The notes below the pieces were generated by a model, which searched no databases, was not told the origin of the DNA, and worked only from the letters and a program-made list of their open reading frames with translations. A program made the position numbers and the translations under genes. Below are positions 13,901-22,028 of a stretch of 64,000 nt of DNA, piece after piece. The DNA lies in assembly GCF_000708285.2 (NCBI RefSeq), contig NZ_JAUG01000014.1:1-64000 (forward strand), read 5' to 3'. The DNA is from Pedobacter borealis DSM 19626. GTDB taxonomy: Bacteria > Bacteroidota > Bacteroidia > Sphingobacteriales > Sphingobacteriaceae. Each line of letters begins with the position of its first letter. The first letter of the stretch is position 1.

Positions 13901-15067
13901 TTATATCTCTGAACTATAAACCGATCTTATCGCATCTCTTAAGTTATACTTCGAAGCCATCACCTCTCCATAAGCACCAGCACTACGGATGGCAAAAATA
14001 TCGCCCCTGAACGATTCAGGTTGCTCTACTTCTTTACCAAAGCAATCGGTACTTTCACAGATGGGTCCTACAATATCGTATTTAATCGAGATTTGAGAAT
14101 CGAGATTTGAGATTTGAGACAAATTTTCTATCTTATGATAAGCCTGGTACAATGCTGGACGCATCAATTCAGTCATACCGGCATCTAAAACCACGAAATT
14201 TTTCTTCTTTCCGTTTTTAATGTAAAGTACACGGGTAATCAATGAAGCCGATTGACCAACCAATGCCCTGCCCAATTCAAAATGTACTTCCTGGCCAGGT
14301 TTAACAGTCAAAAATTCATTGAAAATCTTAAAATAAGATTCAAAGTCAGGAATCTGGTGATCGGGATTGTAATAATCGATGCCTAAGCCGCCACCAACAT
14401 TTAATACTTTCAGGTTAAAACCTTTATCTTCAAACCAGGCTGCAAATTCGTTTACACGCACACAAAGGTTTTTGTACACATCCAAATTGGTAATCTGCGA
14501 ACCAATGTGAAAATGGATTCCGATAAATTTCAGGTTTGGAGATGCTTTTAAAGTTTCTGCGCACTCTGGCAAATCCCAGGAGTTGATCCCAAATTTATTT
14601 TCGTCTAAACCAGTGGTAATGTTGTGGTGTGTATGTGCATCTACATTAGGATTGATGCGGATAGCCACCTGAGCTGTTTTACCTTTTTTACCGGCAAGTT
14701 CATTTAGTACCTCTAATTCCTGGATAGATTCTACATTAAAGCAGAAAATATCAAGATCAAGGGCTTCGTTGATTTCTTTATCCGATTTACCTACTCCGGC
14801 AAAAACGATTTTTTTGTGATCAAAACCTACTTCAACTGCCCTTCTCACCTCTCCTGCACTCACACAATCTGCACCGAAACCAATTTCTTTGATCTGGTTT
14901 AACAGCACGGAATTAAAATTTGCCTTTAGTGCATAGTGAATGTGAAATTGATACGGAGCCGCTGCATCTGCGCAGGTGCGCAAGGTTTTTTGCAACAGAT
15001 CGGTATCATAGTAGTAAAAAGGCGTTTCTATATTGTTAAACTTTGATATATCTTTATCGGCGAACAT
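13901..15067 (-). CDS. lysA: Diaminopimelate decarboxylase
   Basis: This ~388-residue PLP enzyme makes L-lysine from meso-diaminopimelate. The PLP lysine is in HYALKAN (~47-53), the PLP phosphate site in VLNVGGGLGIDYY, the substrate site in GPICESTDCFGKE and SAGAYGEVMASKYN near the C-terminus. A 14-bp tandem repeat inserts a stretch reading LSQISNLDSQIS just before KYDIVGP, an unusual addition in a surface loop. ATG 15067 overlaps the start codon of the divergent small gene in the tetranucleotide CATG. lysC lies upstream on the same strand. Confidence 0.93.
   Translation of the reverse strand: MFADKDISKFNNIETPFYYYDTDLLQKTLRTCADAAAPYQFHIHYALKANFNSVLLNQIKEIGFGADCVSAGEVRRAVEVGFDHKKIVFAGVGKSDKEINEALDLDIFCFNVESIQELEVLNELAGKKGKTAQVAIRINPNVDAHTHHNITTGLDENKFGINSWDLPECAETLKASPNLKFIGIHFHIGSQITNLDVYKNLCVRVNEFAAWFEDKGFNLKVLNVGGGLGIDYYNPDHQIPDFESYFKIFNEFLTVKPGQEVHFELGRALVGQSASLITRVLYIKNGKKKNFVVLDAGMTELMRPALYQAYHKIENLSQISNLDSQISIKYDIVGPICESTDCFGKEVEQPESFRGDIFAIRSAGAYGEVMASKYNLRDAIRSVYSSEI
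14085..14119. repeat. 14-bp tandem repeat inside lysA
   Basis: ATCGAGATTTGAGA occurs twice head to tail (14085-14098, 14099-14112), followed by a partial TTTGAGA. On the coding strand it encodes the low-complexity stretch SQISNLDSQIS. The unit is not a multiple of three, yet the frame stays open. Confidence 0.8.
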
Positions 15068-15236
15068 GTTCAAATTCCTTATTATAATTTTAATTTTATT
15101 CTTTGGGCTAATTTATTTGGGTAACTACCTGGATTTAAAGCATGGAAGAATTACCCAGAAACAATATAATGGAAAAGTCCGGTTTTTTATCGTGTTGCTC
15201 TTCATTGTACTGTTCCTCTTATTTATCAAAAAATGA
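15066..15236 (+). CDS. Small membrane protein, 56 aa, divergent to lysA
   Basis: The protein has two hydrophobic helices (MFKFLIIILILFFGLIYLG, 1-19, and VRFFIVLLFIVLFLLFIKK, ~38-56) joined by a charged loop containing DLKHGRITQKQYNGK. No family is recognised. ATG 15066 is preferred because translation from 15033 would start inside lysA; its start codon overlaps the lysA start in CATG. The stop codon overlaps the next start (ATGA), so the two small genes look translationally coupled. T-rich antisense DNA can mimic membrane proteins, so reality is likely but not certain. Confidence 0.5.
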   Translation: MFKFLIIILILFFGLIYLGNYLDLKHGRITQKQYNGKVRFFIVLLFIVLFLLFIKK

Positions 15237-15397
15237 AGATAGCAGCTGCCATATTTATTATTCTTATTCTTTCTGCAGGATTGTATAACTCTTACAAAAA
15301 ACATAAAAACGGTTTACTACCGGCAAGCTTTCTGGCTTTTCACTTTCTTATCGGATTACTGGTAATAATCGGCGCTTTTTTCCTCTTATTCGAATAA
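15233..15397 (+). CDS. Small membrane protein, 54 aa, overlapping the lysC end
   Basis: The frame starts at the ATG of an ATGA overlap with the preceding gene. It encodes two hydrophobic helices (IAAAIFIILILSAGLYN, ~3-19, and SFLAFHFLIGLLVIIGAFFL, ~32-51) with a basic loop YKKHKNGLLP, and ends LLFE. Its last 12 bp are the palindrome TTATTCGAATAA, which on the other strand is the end of lysC, so both proteins end in LFE. The family is unknown. Confidence 0.5.
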   Translation: MKIAAAIFIILILSAGLYNSYKKHKNGLLPASFLAFHFLIGLLVIIGAFFLLFE

Positions 15398-16699
15398 TCT
15401 ATTGTGCAGGCTTCTTAAAGCTTCGGTTTTATACTTACTTAATATTAAAAGCGAAACGTTGTAGTTGCTTCCACCGTAAGAAATCATACGGATCGGAATG
15501 TGTTTTAAACCTTCTAAAACCCTGCTGGCGAAACCATGCTTCTCCGAACCGAAATCGCCCACTACACATACAATGCTGTGGTCGGTATCTACTTCTACTG
15601 TTCCGAAACTTTCCAACTCTTCGATAATCTGCGGCAAATGAGCTGTTTCATCAATAGTTAACGATACGGCAACCTCAGAAGTAGTAATCATATCGATAGG
15701 TGTTTTATACCGCTCAAAAACTTCAAAAACCCTGCGCAAAAAACCATAAGCCAACAACATACGACTCGATTGGATACGGATTGCCGTGATGCCATCTTTC
15801 GCTGCTATTGATTTAATTTTTCCTTTTTCGCTATCGTGGGTAATCAAAGTACCTGCAGCTGAAGGCTCCATCGTGTTTAACAAACGAACCGGAATTTTAT
15901 ATTTCTGTGCTGGGAAAACCGATTGAGGATGCAAAATCTTTGCGCCAAAATAAGCCAACTCAGCTGCTTCATCAAAAGATAACTGTGCAATTGGTTTAGT
16001 GCCTTTAACAATACGTGGATCGTTGTTGTGCATGCCGTCAATATCCGTCCAGATTTGAACTTCTTCCGCCATAATTGCTGCACCTAATAATGATGCAGTA
16101 TAATCACTACCACCGCGACGTAGATTATCTACCTCGCCAAAACTGTTGCGGCAGATGTATCCTTGTGTAATGAATAATTTATTGTCTTTATGCTGCTCCA
16201 AAAGAGGCATTAAATGTTTCGTTGTAAAAGGAATATCAGGCTCATTATCTTCATCCGTTTTCATGAAATCTAAAGCCGGCAGTAATACCGAGGGTACGCC
16301 GATAGATTTTAAATAAATATGGTATAAAGTTGTAGATAACAATTCTCCTTGGGCCAACACTACCTTCTCTTCAATTGGAGTAAAAATATCGTTCGCTAAG
16401 CCAGCTAAGAAACCAAAGTGATAATCGATCACTTCATTTCCCTGCTCTTGAAACTCGTCAGCAGGCAACAATTCAACAACAAAAGCTTTATATTTCTGGT
16501 ATAGATTTTCCACGCACTCACTTCCCTTCTTCTTATCTCCAGCTAAAAAATAATTTGCAATTTCTACTAAACTATTTGTAGTACCAGACACGGCTGATAA
16601 TACTACAATCTGCTCTTCATTTGGATTAACGATATCCAACAACTTCGTCATGCGCTCAGGACTACCTACTGAAGTACCCCCAAATTTTAATATTTTCAT
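15386..16699 (-). CDS. lysC: Aspartate kinase
   Basis: This 437-residue enzyme makes aspartyl phosphate, the first step to lysine, threonine and methionine. The N-terminal motif MKILKFGGTSVGSPERM is the ATP-binding signature, with GGSDYTASLLGAAI (~195-208) and the WTDIDGMHNNDPRIV segment (~217-231) for aspartate binding. Two ACT regulatory domains follow (from ~305), including TTSEVAVSLTID. It has no homoserine dehydrogenase domain. It lies 312 bp upstream of lysA on the same strand, with two small antisense genes in between. Feedback control through the ACT domains is expected. Confidence 0.93.
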   Translation of the reverse strand: MKILKFGGTSVGSPERMTKLLDIVNPNEEQIVVLSAVSGTTNSLVEIANYFLAGDKKKGSECVENLYQKYKAFVVELLPADEFQEQGNEVIDYHFGFLAGLANDIFTPIEEKVVLAQGELLSTTLYHIYLKSIGVPSVLLPALDFMKTDEDNEPDIPFTTKHLMPLLEQHKDNKLFITQGYICRNSFGEVDNLRRGGSDYTASLLGAAIMAEEVQIWTDIDGMHNNDPRIVKGTKPIAQLSFDEAAELAYFGAKILHPQSVFPAQKYKIPVRLLNTMEPSAAGTLITHDSEKGKIKSIAAKDGITAIRIQSSRMLLAYGFLRRVFEVFERYKTPIDMITTSEVAVSLTIDETAHLPQIIEELESFGTVEVDTDHSIVCVVGDFGSEKHGFASRVLEGLKHIPIRMISYGGSNYNVSLLILSKYKTEALRSLHNRLFE

Positions 16700-16968
16700 T
16701 TAATGCTTATTGTTTTTAACGGTAATGAAGCTATCATAATTTATTTATTTACTTTTGGCTATAGAAAATTATGATGGTTTCAATTTTAAATACTAGAATA
16801 TGTAATTTTCTTTATTATTGTATCGGGGCGTGAAATTAAACAAAAGCAACTTAAAAGCAACACCCTCAACAAAATAAAATTTGGACGGGCTGAAATAAAT
16901 GCGTTTCAACCAAACATCATTCAATAAAATTTGTTCAACACCAGATATTAAATTTAAAAAACAGCTCA

Positions 16969-18705
16969 ATGCAGGCAATTGACCAATCAACACAAGCCAC
17001 AATTAATCAGTGGTTAAGTGGAAATTATGATGAAAATACCAAGGCAGAAATTCAGACCCTTGTGGATAAAGATGCAACTACCGAATTAACAGATGCATTT
17101 TATAGAAGTTTAGAATTTGGAACTGGTGGCCTACGTGGCATTATGGGTGCGGGTTCTAACCGGATCAACAAATACACTATTGGAACGGCTACACAAGGAT
17201 TGGCCAATTATTTAAATAACAAGTACCCTCACGAAAAAATCAAGGTTGCCATTGCACACGATAGTCGCAATAACTCTGATTATTTCGCTAAAATTACAGC
17301 AGATGTTTTCTCTGCAAACGGCATCCATGTTTATTTCTTCTATGCATTAAGACCAACTCCAGAACTTTCTTTCGCTGTGCGCCATTTTAGTTGCAAAAGC
17401 GGCGTAATGCTAACGGCATCGCATAATCCTAAAGAATATAATGGGTATAAGGCCTATGGTGCAGATGGTGGTCAATTTACTTCTCCTGATGATAAATTGG
17501 TGATCGATGAAGTAAATAAGATTAAAAGTATCGACGAAGTTAAATTCGACCGTGTTGAGGCGAATATCGAACTCATTGGAGAAGATGTAGACAAACTGTA
17601 TTTAGATGGAATCACTGCACTTTCTATTTCTCCGGAAGCGATAAAAAGACAGCACGATTTAAAAATTGTATACTCTCCTATCCACGGAACTGGGATTACC
17701 CTGGTACCAAAAGCTTTGGCGCAGTTTGGTTTTACAAATGTAACCCTGGTTGAAGAACAAAGCACACCAGATGGAAATTTCCCAACAGTAGTGTATCCTA
17801 ACCCAGAAGAAAAAGACGCATTGACTTTAGCAATGAACAAAGCAAAGGAAATTGATGCCGATTTAGTTTTGGCTACCGATCCTGATGCTGACCGTGTAGG
17901 TATTGCAGTAAAAGATAATAATGGTGAATGGGTACTGCTCAACGGTAACCAAACTGGCAGTTTATTAATCAATTACCTGTTATCAGCTTGGCAAGACAGC
18001 GGCAAATTAGATGGCAATCAGTTTATTGTGAAAACAATTGTAACCTCTAACCTGATCGAAGAAATTGCCAAAAAGAAAAATGTAACCTACTACAATACCT
18101 TAACTGGGTTTAAATATATTGGTCAGTTAATGACAGAACTAGAAGGTAAAAAATACTTTATCGGTGGTGGTGAAGAAAGTTACGGTTATTTAATCGGCGA
18201 TTTGGTACGTGATAAAGATGCAGTAGTTTCTGCGGCTTTTATCTCTGAAATGACTGCTTATTATAAAGATAAGGGCGCAAGTTTATATAATGCATTGTTA
18301 GATATGTATGTAGAATATGGCCTTTACAAAGAAGACCTGGTTTCACTAACCAAAAAAGGCAAATCAGGCGCTGAAGAAATTAAAGCCATGATGGTTAAAT
18401 TTAGGGAAAACCCTCCCGCAACATTAGGAGGATCAAAGGTCTCAGTGTTAAAAGATTACGAATTAAGCCAGGAAACTGATTTGGCAACCGGAAAAGTAAC
18501 CAAACTGGATTATCCTACTTCAGATGTTTTGCAGTTTATTACTGAAGATGGAAGTATTGTCTCAGCCCGCCCGAGTGGAACGGAACCGAAAATTAAATTC
18601 TACTGCAGTGTAAATGCACCTTTAGCAGATAGAAAAGATTTTGACAAGGTTAACGCACAACTTGGCGATAAAATCAAAGCAGTAATGGCTGATTTGCAGG
18701 CATAA
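16969..18705 (+). CDS. Phospho-sugar mutase (phosphoglucomutase/phosphomannomutase type)
   Basis: This 578-residue enzyme moves a phosphate between C1 and C6 of a hexose phosphate. The four-domain signs are present: catalytic Ser151 in LTASHNPKEYNGYK, the metal loop DPDADR (304-309), the sugar-binding loop GGGEESYGYLIGD (~403-415) and the phosphate-binding RPSGTEPKIKFY near the C-terminus. The length fits the PgcA/phosphoglucomutase-2 group rather than short GlmM. It links glycogen/UDP-sugar and glycolytic pools. It is a single-gene unit; TACTTTTG at 16750 is a far-upstream promoter candidate. Confidence 0.9.
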   Translation: MQAIDQSTQATINQWLSGNYDENTKAEIQTLVDKDATTELTDAFYRSLEFGTGGLRGIMGAGSNRINKYTIGTATQGLANYLNNKYPHEKIKVAIAHDSRNNSDYFAKITADVFSANGIHVYFFYALRPTPELSFAVRHFSCKSGVMLTASHNPKEYNGYKAYGADGGQFTSPDDKLVIDEVNKIKSIDEVKFDRVEANIELIGEDVDKLYLDGITALSISPEAIKRQHDLKIVYSPIHGTGITLVPKALAQFGFTNVTLVEEQSTPDGNFPTVVYPNPEEKDALTLAMNKAKEIDADLVLATDPDADRVGIAVKDNNGEWVLLNGNQTGSLLINYLLSAWQDSGKLDGNQFIVKTIVTSNLIEEIAKKKNVTYYNTLTGFKYIGQLMTELEGKKYFIGGGEESYGYLIGDLVRDKDAVVSAAFISEMTAYYKDKGASLYNALLDMYVEYGLYKEDLVSLTKKGKSGAEEIKAMMVKFRENPPATLGGSKVSVLKDYELSQETDLATGKVTKLDYPTSDVLQFITEDGSIVSARPSGTEPKIKFYCSVNAPLADRKDFDKVNAQLGDKIKAVMADLQA

Positions 18706-18713
18706 TTTTCTAA

Positions 18714-18813
18714 GTGTCGTCATCTCGACTGAAGCGTAGTCCCGAACTTTTGGGAGAGAGATCCATTAGATAGATTTCTCGACTGCGTTGCACTCCGCTC
18801 GAAATGACGACAC
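18714..18813. repeat. Palindromic intergenic repeat, family C
   Basis: The outer arms are GTGTCGTCATCTCGA and TCGAAATGACGACAC. Inside are CCCGAACTTTTGGG and matching AGAGATCC / TAGATTTCTCGA words. Copies occur at 24577-24679 and 32671-32799, and a right half at 53806-53835. Confidence 0.8.
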
Positions 18814-18827
18814 TATTTTCTTCCCTA

Positions 18828-18912
18828 GTCTTAGCGTCTCGCTAAGACCTTTCAATTTATTGTGTTCTCACGTTTCCTAGGCAAAAAATAAAGTCTTAGC
18901 GAGACGATAAGA
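18828..18912. repeat. Repeat family E: GTCTTAGCG hairpins
   Basis: GTCTTAGCG-TCT-CGCTAAGAC (18828-18848) is a perfect hairpin, followed 43 bp later by a half-copy AGTCTTAGCGAGACGATAAGA. Another hairpin of this family with an AAA loop lies at 63651-63672. The stretch separates the sugar mutase from the toxin-antitoxin pair. Confidence 0.65.
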
Positions 18913-18970
18913 TCAGACAAGATCAATAAAAATAGATTGCGTATATTTACACATATTAAAGAATAGACTT

Positions 18971-19180
18971 ATGACTGAGATAATTTTAAAAGATAATGTA
19001 GAACAAAGCAAAATTGATGCGTTATTAGCTTTTCTAAAATCATCAGACATTGATGTTGAATTGAGAACCACATCATCAAAAAAATCAACTAAAGCAACCA
19101 AATTTTCTTTATCTAAAGGCATTTGGAGTGACTACAACATTAGCTCAACGGAACTTAGAGATAAAGCTTGGAAAAGGTAA
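18971..19180 (+). CDS. Probable antitoxin of a PIN toxin pair
   Basis: This 69-residue protein begins MTEIILKDNVEQSKIDALLA and ends STELRDKAWKR. It is small, charged and contains a Ser/Lys-rich linker (SSKKSTKATK). I do not recognise a DNA-binding family, but its place, immediately upstream of a PIN-domain gene with TAATG overlap, is that of a VapB-like antitoxin. TATATTTA at ~18943 may be the -7 box. Confidence 0.65.
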   Translation: MTEIILKDNVEQSKIDALLAFLKSSDIDVELRTTSSKKSTKATKFSLSKGIWSDYNISSTELRDKAWKR

Positions 19181-19554
19181 TGGTTTTATGTGATACAAAC
19201 ATTTTTATCGAAATTTATAAGGGCAATGATTTAATCATTGAAGTCTTTGAAAAAATTGGTCAAGATAATGTTGCTATTTCTGATGTTACTTGTGCAGAAT
19301 TACTTTATGGAGCAAGAAATAAAAGAGAATTAAATTTGATCAAAAAAGATATAGATAAATTAATTGTTCTACCAATTTCTTCACCAATATCTAATCAAGC
19401 AGTAAAGCTGGTTGAGCAGTTTTCTTTGTCACATAACCTTAATCTGCCCGATGCTTTAATTGCATCTACATCAATATTTCATGATCTGGAACTTTACACA
19501 TTAAATCTTAAGGATTTTAAATTTCTGGAAAATTTCAAACTATACAAAGTTTAA
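19180..19554 (+). CDS. PIN-domain ribonuclease toxin (VapC-like)
   Basis: This 124-residue protein has the PIN-domain acidic residues: Asp in LCDTNIFIE (~5), Glu in CAELLYGARN (~40) and Asp in LNLPDALIAS (~90). VapC toxins cut tRNA or rRNA. ATG 19180 is chosen because it overlaps the antitoxin stop (TAATG); an in-frame ATG at 19168 would give four more residues. The pair is flanked by repeats of families C/E upstream and the copper locus promoter downstream. Confidence 0.8.
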   Translation: MVLCDTNIFIEIYKGNDLIIEVFEKIGQDNVAISDVTCAELLYGARNKRELNLIKKDIDKLIVLPISSPISNQAVKLVEQFSLSHNLNLPDALIASTSIFHDLELYTLNLKDFKFLENFKLYKV

Positions 19555-19599
19555 ACCTGCCCCCTAGAATTAAGAAATCTGCCTCTTTCTTATTTTTTC

Positions 19600-19630
19600 T
19601 TTGCTGCAACCAATTTCTTTAATACTTTTG
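19600..19630 (+). promoter_or_regulatory. Promoter of the copper/cytochrome locus
   Basis: TTTG at 19600-19603 and TACTTTTG at 19623-19630 are separated by 19 bp, a close match to the Bacteroidota consensus. Transcription would begin near 19636, seven bases before ATG 19643, so the leader is very short. This also rules out an upstream start at 19601. Confidence 0.65.
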
Positions 19631-19642
19631 CAGCGTAATACC

Positions 19643-20014
19643 ATGTTCAAAAAAATCTTAATATATCTTATCGTTACATGTACCGTTTCTAACGGTGCCA
19701 TGCAATTGGTAATCTATTCTGGGTATAAAATGAACAAAGAATACATTACAAGTGTATTTTGTATCAATAAAGAACATCCGGAACTGCATTGTGATGGGCA
19801 ATGTTTCCTGGCTAAAAAACTAAAAGAGCTTGAGGGTAAAAACAAACAGGCTCAGGAAAACCTGAAAAGAGTTGCAGAGGCTGAACCAAGATTTCAGACT
19901 ATTGCATTAAACCACCATCTTCCTTATTTCATCATCACTTCCGAAAATCTTTACATCGAAAAACCGGTTAAAGATCTTTCCATTTCTATTTTTCACCCAC
20001 CGAAAACGGTTTAA
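19643..20014 (+). CDS. Hypothetical exported or membrane-anchored protein with Cys/His motif
   Basis: This 123-residue protein starts with a hydrophobic segment (ILIYLIVTCTVSNGAMQLVI, ~5-24), followed by SVFCINKEHPELHCDGQCFLAKKL. The CINKEHPELHCDGQC stretch has three Cys and two His and may bind metal or heme-protein partners. A charged helix follows (KELEGKNKQAQENLKRV). The function is unknown, but it is the first gene of the locus with MbnP-like and MbnH-like proteins, SCO and cytochrome c, which suggests a role in copper or redox handling (inference from context). Confidence 0.6.
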   Translation: MFKKILIYLIVTCTVSNGAMQLVIYSGYKMNKEYITSVFCINKEHPELHCDGQCFLAKKLKELEGKNKQAQENLKRVAEAEPRFQTIALNHHLPYFIITSENLYIEKPVKDLSISIFHPPKTV

Positions 20015-20070
20015 GTCTTTTTTTAATGGTTTTTTATGCGAAAGCTTATATTATTGCAAAGTATGGCTAT

Positions 20071-20186
20071 CTGTCATTCTGAGCGAAGCTAAGAATCTCA
20101 TTTATAACAACCACTAGACCTGCCATTTTCTGTAATGTCAATTTCTGCTAAAATGCTAGAGATTCTTCATTGCATTCAGAATGACA
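20071..20186. repeat. Palindromic intergenic repeat, family A
   Basis: CTGTCATTCTGAGCGAAG and CTTCATTGCATTCAGAATGACAG form the arms of a 116-bp element. The right arm is identical over 24 bp to that of the element at 631-831. It splits the first gene of the copper locus from the MbnP-like gene. Confidence 0.75.
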
Positions 20187-20219
20187 GTAAATTAATTTTT
20201 ACTATCCAATTTTCTTAAA

Positions 20220-20990
20220 ATGAAATTATCACAATACTTTTTGGCATTGTTATGCCCTATTATATTATTATCTTCTTGTAAAAAAAATACCGACGAAGTT
20301 GCCGCAGATACCCAATCTACTTTCTCTATTGAATTCGAAAATCAGGTAAACGGAAGTCCTTTGGTTTTAAACACCAAAACTTACAAAAATGCCAAAGGCG
20401 AAGATTTTAAGATCAATGTATTTAAATACTATGTTAGCAATATTAAATTAAGCAAAGCTGACGGCACAACTTATCTCATTCCTGAAAGTTATTTCTTAAT
20501 CGATGCTTCGAAAGCAGAATCGACAAACATTACGCTAAAAGATGTACCAACGGGCGATTATACCAAAATAGAATACACCATTGGTGTAGATTATGCCCGT
20601 AATTTTGCAGGTGCGCAAACAGGTGCTTTAGATCCGATCAACGGCATGTTCTGGACCTGGAACAGCGGTTACATATTCGTTAAACTAGAAGGAACTTCAC
20701 CACAATCAACAGCAACTGGAAATACGCTTACCTTTCACATTGGTGGCGTTATTGATCCAAACAATACCATTAGAACTTTTACTACCGAGATTAATGCGGC
20801 AAACCCACTTCGTGTGAGAACAGATGGTAAACCGAATATGCACTTTAAGGTAAATGCAGCTGCATTATTTACAGGTAAAACCGATGTGAGTTTTGCTACT
20901 TTGAATATGACCATGGGTGGGGCAAATTCCGTAATTGTAGCCAACAACTATGCAAATGGACTATTTCGTTTAGATCACATTCACAACTAA
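20220..20990 (+). CDS. MbnP-family copper-binding lipoprotein
   Basis: This 256-residue protein has a lipoprotein signal (LLCPIILLSSC, Cys20). The body is an MbnP-like domain: FSIEFENQVNGSPLVLNT (~35-52), FKINVFKYYVSNIKLS (~63-78), and the signature GMFWTWNSGYIFVKLEG (~142-158) with Trp145 and Trp147. In methanotroph MbnP a Trp is oxidised to kynurenine by the partner diheme enzyme MbnH, giving a copper site. The gene abuts the MbnH-like gene with no gap (stop 20990, ATG 20991), so a matching pair is likely. It should sit in the periplasm or at the outer membrane. Confidence 0.82.
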   Translation: MKLSQYFLALLCPIILLSSCKKNTDEVAADTQSTFSIEFENQVNGSPLVLNTKTYKNAKGEDFKINVFKYYVSNIKLSKADGTTYLIPESYFLIDASKAESTNITLKDVPTGDYTKIEYTIGVDYARNFAGAQTGALDPINGMFWTWNSGYIFVKLEGTSPQSTATGNTLTFHIGGVIDPNNTIRTFTTEINAANPLRVRTDGKPNMHFKVNAAALFTGKTDVSFATLNMTMGGANSVIVANNYANGLFRLDHIHN

Positions 20991-22028
20991 ATGTTAAGGA
21001 AAATAACTGTCTTCGCAATGCTTTTTTTAAGCATTGCGTTGATGTACGCCTGCAGTAAGAACGAAGATGAAGTAACACCAGAGGAAAAGAAAATTACCTT
21101 TTCGGTTCCTGCCAACTTCCCTGCTCCTGTATACAGTTTCGAAGACAATAAACTAAGTAATGCAGGTTTTGCACTGGGCAAGAAGTTATTTTACGAAGCC
21201 CGCTTATCGGCCGATAAAAGTGTTTCATGCGGAAGCTGTCACCAGCAATTTGCTGCTTTTACACAACTTGATCATAAAGTAAGTCATGGCGTAAATAATT
21301 GCCAGGGAAAACGGAATACACCTCCACTTTTTAATCTGGCCTGGCAAAAAGCGTTCTTTTGGGATGGTGGTGTAAAAAACATCGAAACTTCTCCGCTTAA
21401 TGCCATTACCGATGCCTGCGAAATGGGTACTGATATACAAACAATCGTTGCGTTCCTGAAAAACACACCTCCTTACCCTGATTTATTTAAGCAGGCTTTT
21501 GGTTCAACAGAAATCAATTCGCAACTGATTTTAAAGTCGATTGCACAATTTACAGCAGTATTGGTTTCTGACAATTCGAAATACGATAAGGTAATGCGCA
21601 AAGAGAGCGGTATTTCTTTCACCTCTGCAGAATTGGCGGGTTACAATCTGTTCAAAGAAAAATGCACCTCCTGCCATACAGAACCATTTTTCACGGATTT
21701 TTCTTACCGCAGTAACGGATTAGATCTGGTAAGTGCTGATGAAGGGCGATCGCATATTACGGGTGTAGCTTCAGATTTAGGAAAGTTCCGTGTGCCTACC
21801 TTACGCAATATCGAATATACGAGTCCATATATGCACGATGGGCGCTTTTACAGCTTGGATGAGGTTTTAGAACATTATAATTTGGGCGTTAAAGCATCAG
21901 TAAATCTCGACGTTCAACTAAAAAATGGCATCCCTTTAAATACCACAGAAAAAGAGCAGATTAAAGCCTTTTTAAAAACATTAACAGACAATGAATTTAT
22001 CAAAAACACACTATACAGCGAGTCGTAA
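20991..22028 (+). CDS. MbnH-like diheme cytochrome c peroxidase family enzyme
   Basis: This 345-residue lipoprotein (lipobox LMYAC, Cys21) carries two heme c motifs, CGSCH (80-84) and CTSCH (225-229), in the CCP/MauG fold. PYMHDGRFYSLDEVLEHYN (~279-297) is the usual third-ligand region. MauG-type members oxidise side chains of partner proteins; pairing with MbnP suggests a Trp-oxidising MbnH role rather than plain peroxide detoxification. The start directly follows the MbnP stop; the 3' end overlaps the next gene by 38 bp. Confidence 0.85.
   Translation: MLRKITVFAMLFLSIALMYACSKNEDEVTPEEKKITFSVPANFPAPVYSFEDNKLSNAGFALGKKLFYEARLSADKSVSCGSCHQQFAAFTQLDHKVSHGVNNCQGKRNTPPLFNLAWQKAFFWDGGVKNIETSPLNAITDACEMGTDIQTIVAFLKNTPPYPDLFKQAFGSTEINSQLILKSIAQFTAVLVSDNSKYDKVMRKESGISFTSAELAGYNLFKEKCTSCHTEPFFTDFSYRSNGLDLVSADEGRSHITGVASDLGKFRVPTLRNIEYTSPYMHDGRFYSLDEVLEHYNLGVKASVNLDVQLKNGIPLNTTEKEQIKAFLKTLTDNEFIKNTLYSES

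Noticed and set aside
17472..17972. 166-codon minus-strand frame
   Set aside because: Antisense to the conserved phospho-sugar mutase motifs, with shadow-like Ser-rich composition.
19601..19642. Upstream start for the first gene of the copper locus
   Set aside because: It overlaps the promoter, and transcription should start after it; the signal-like segment starts at 19643.
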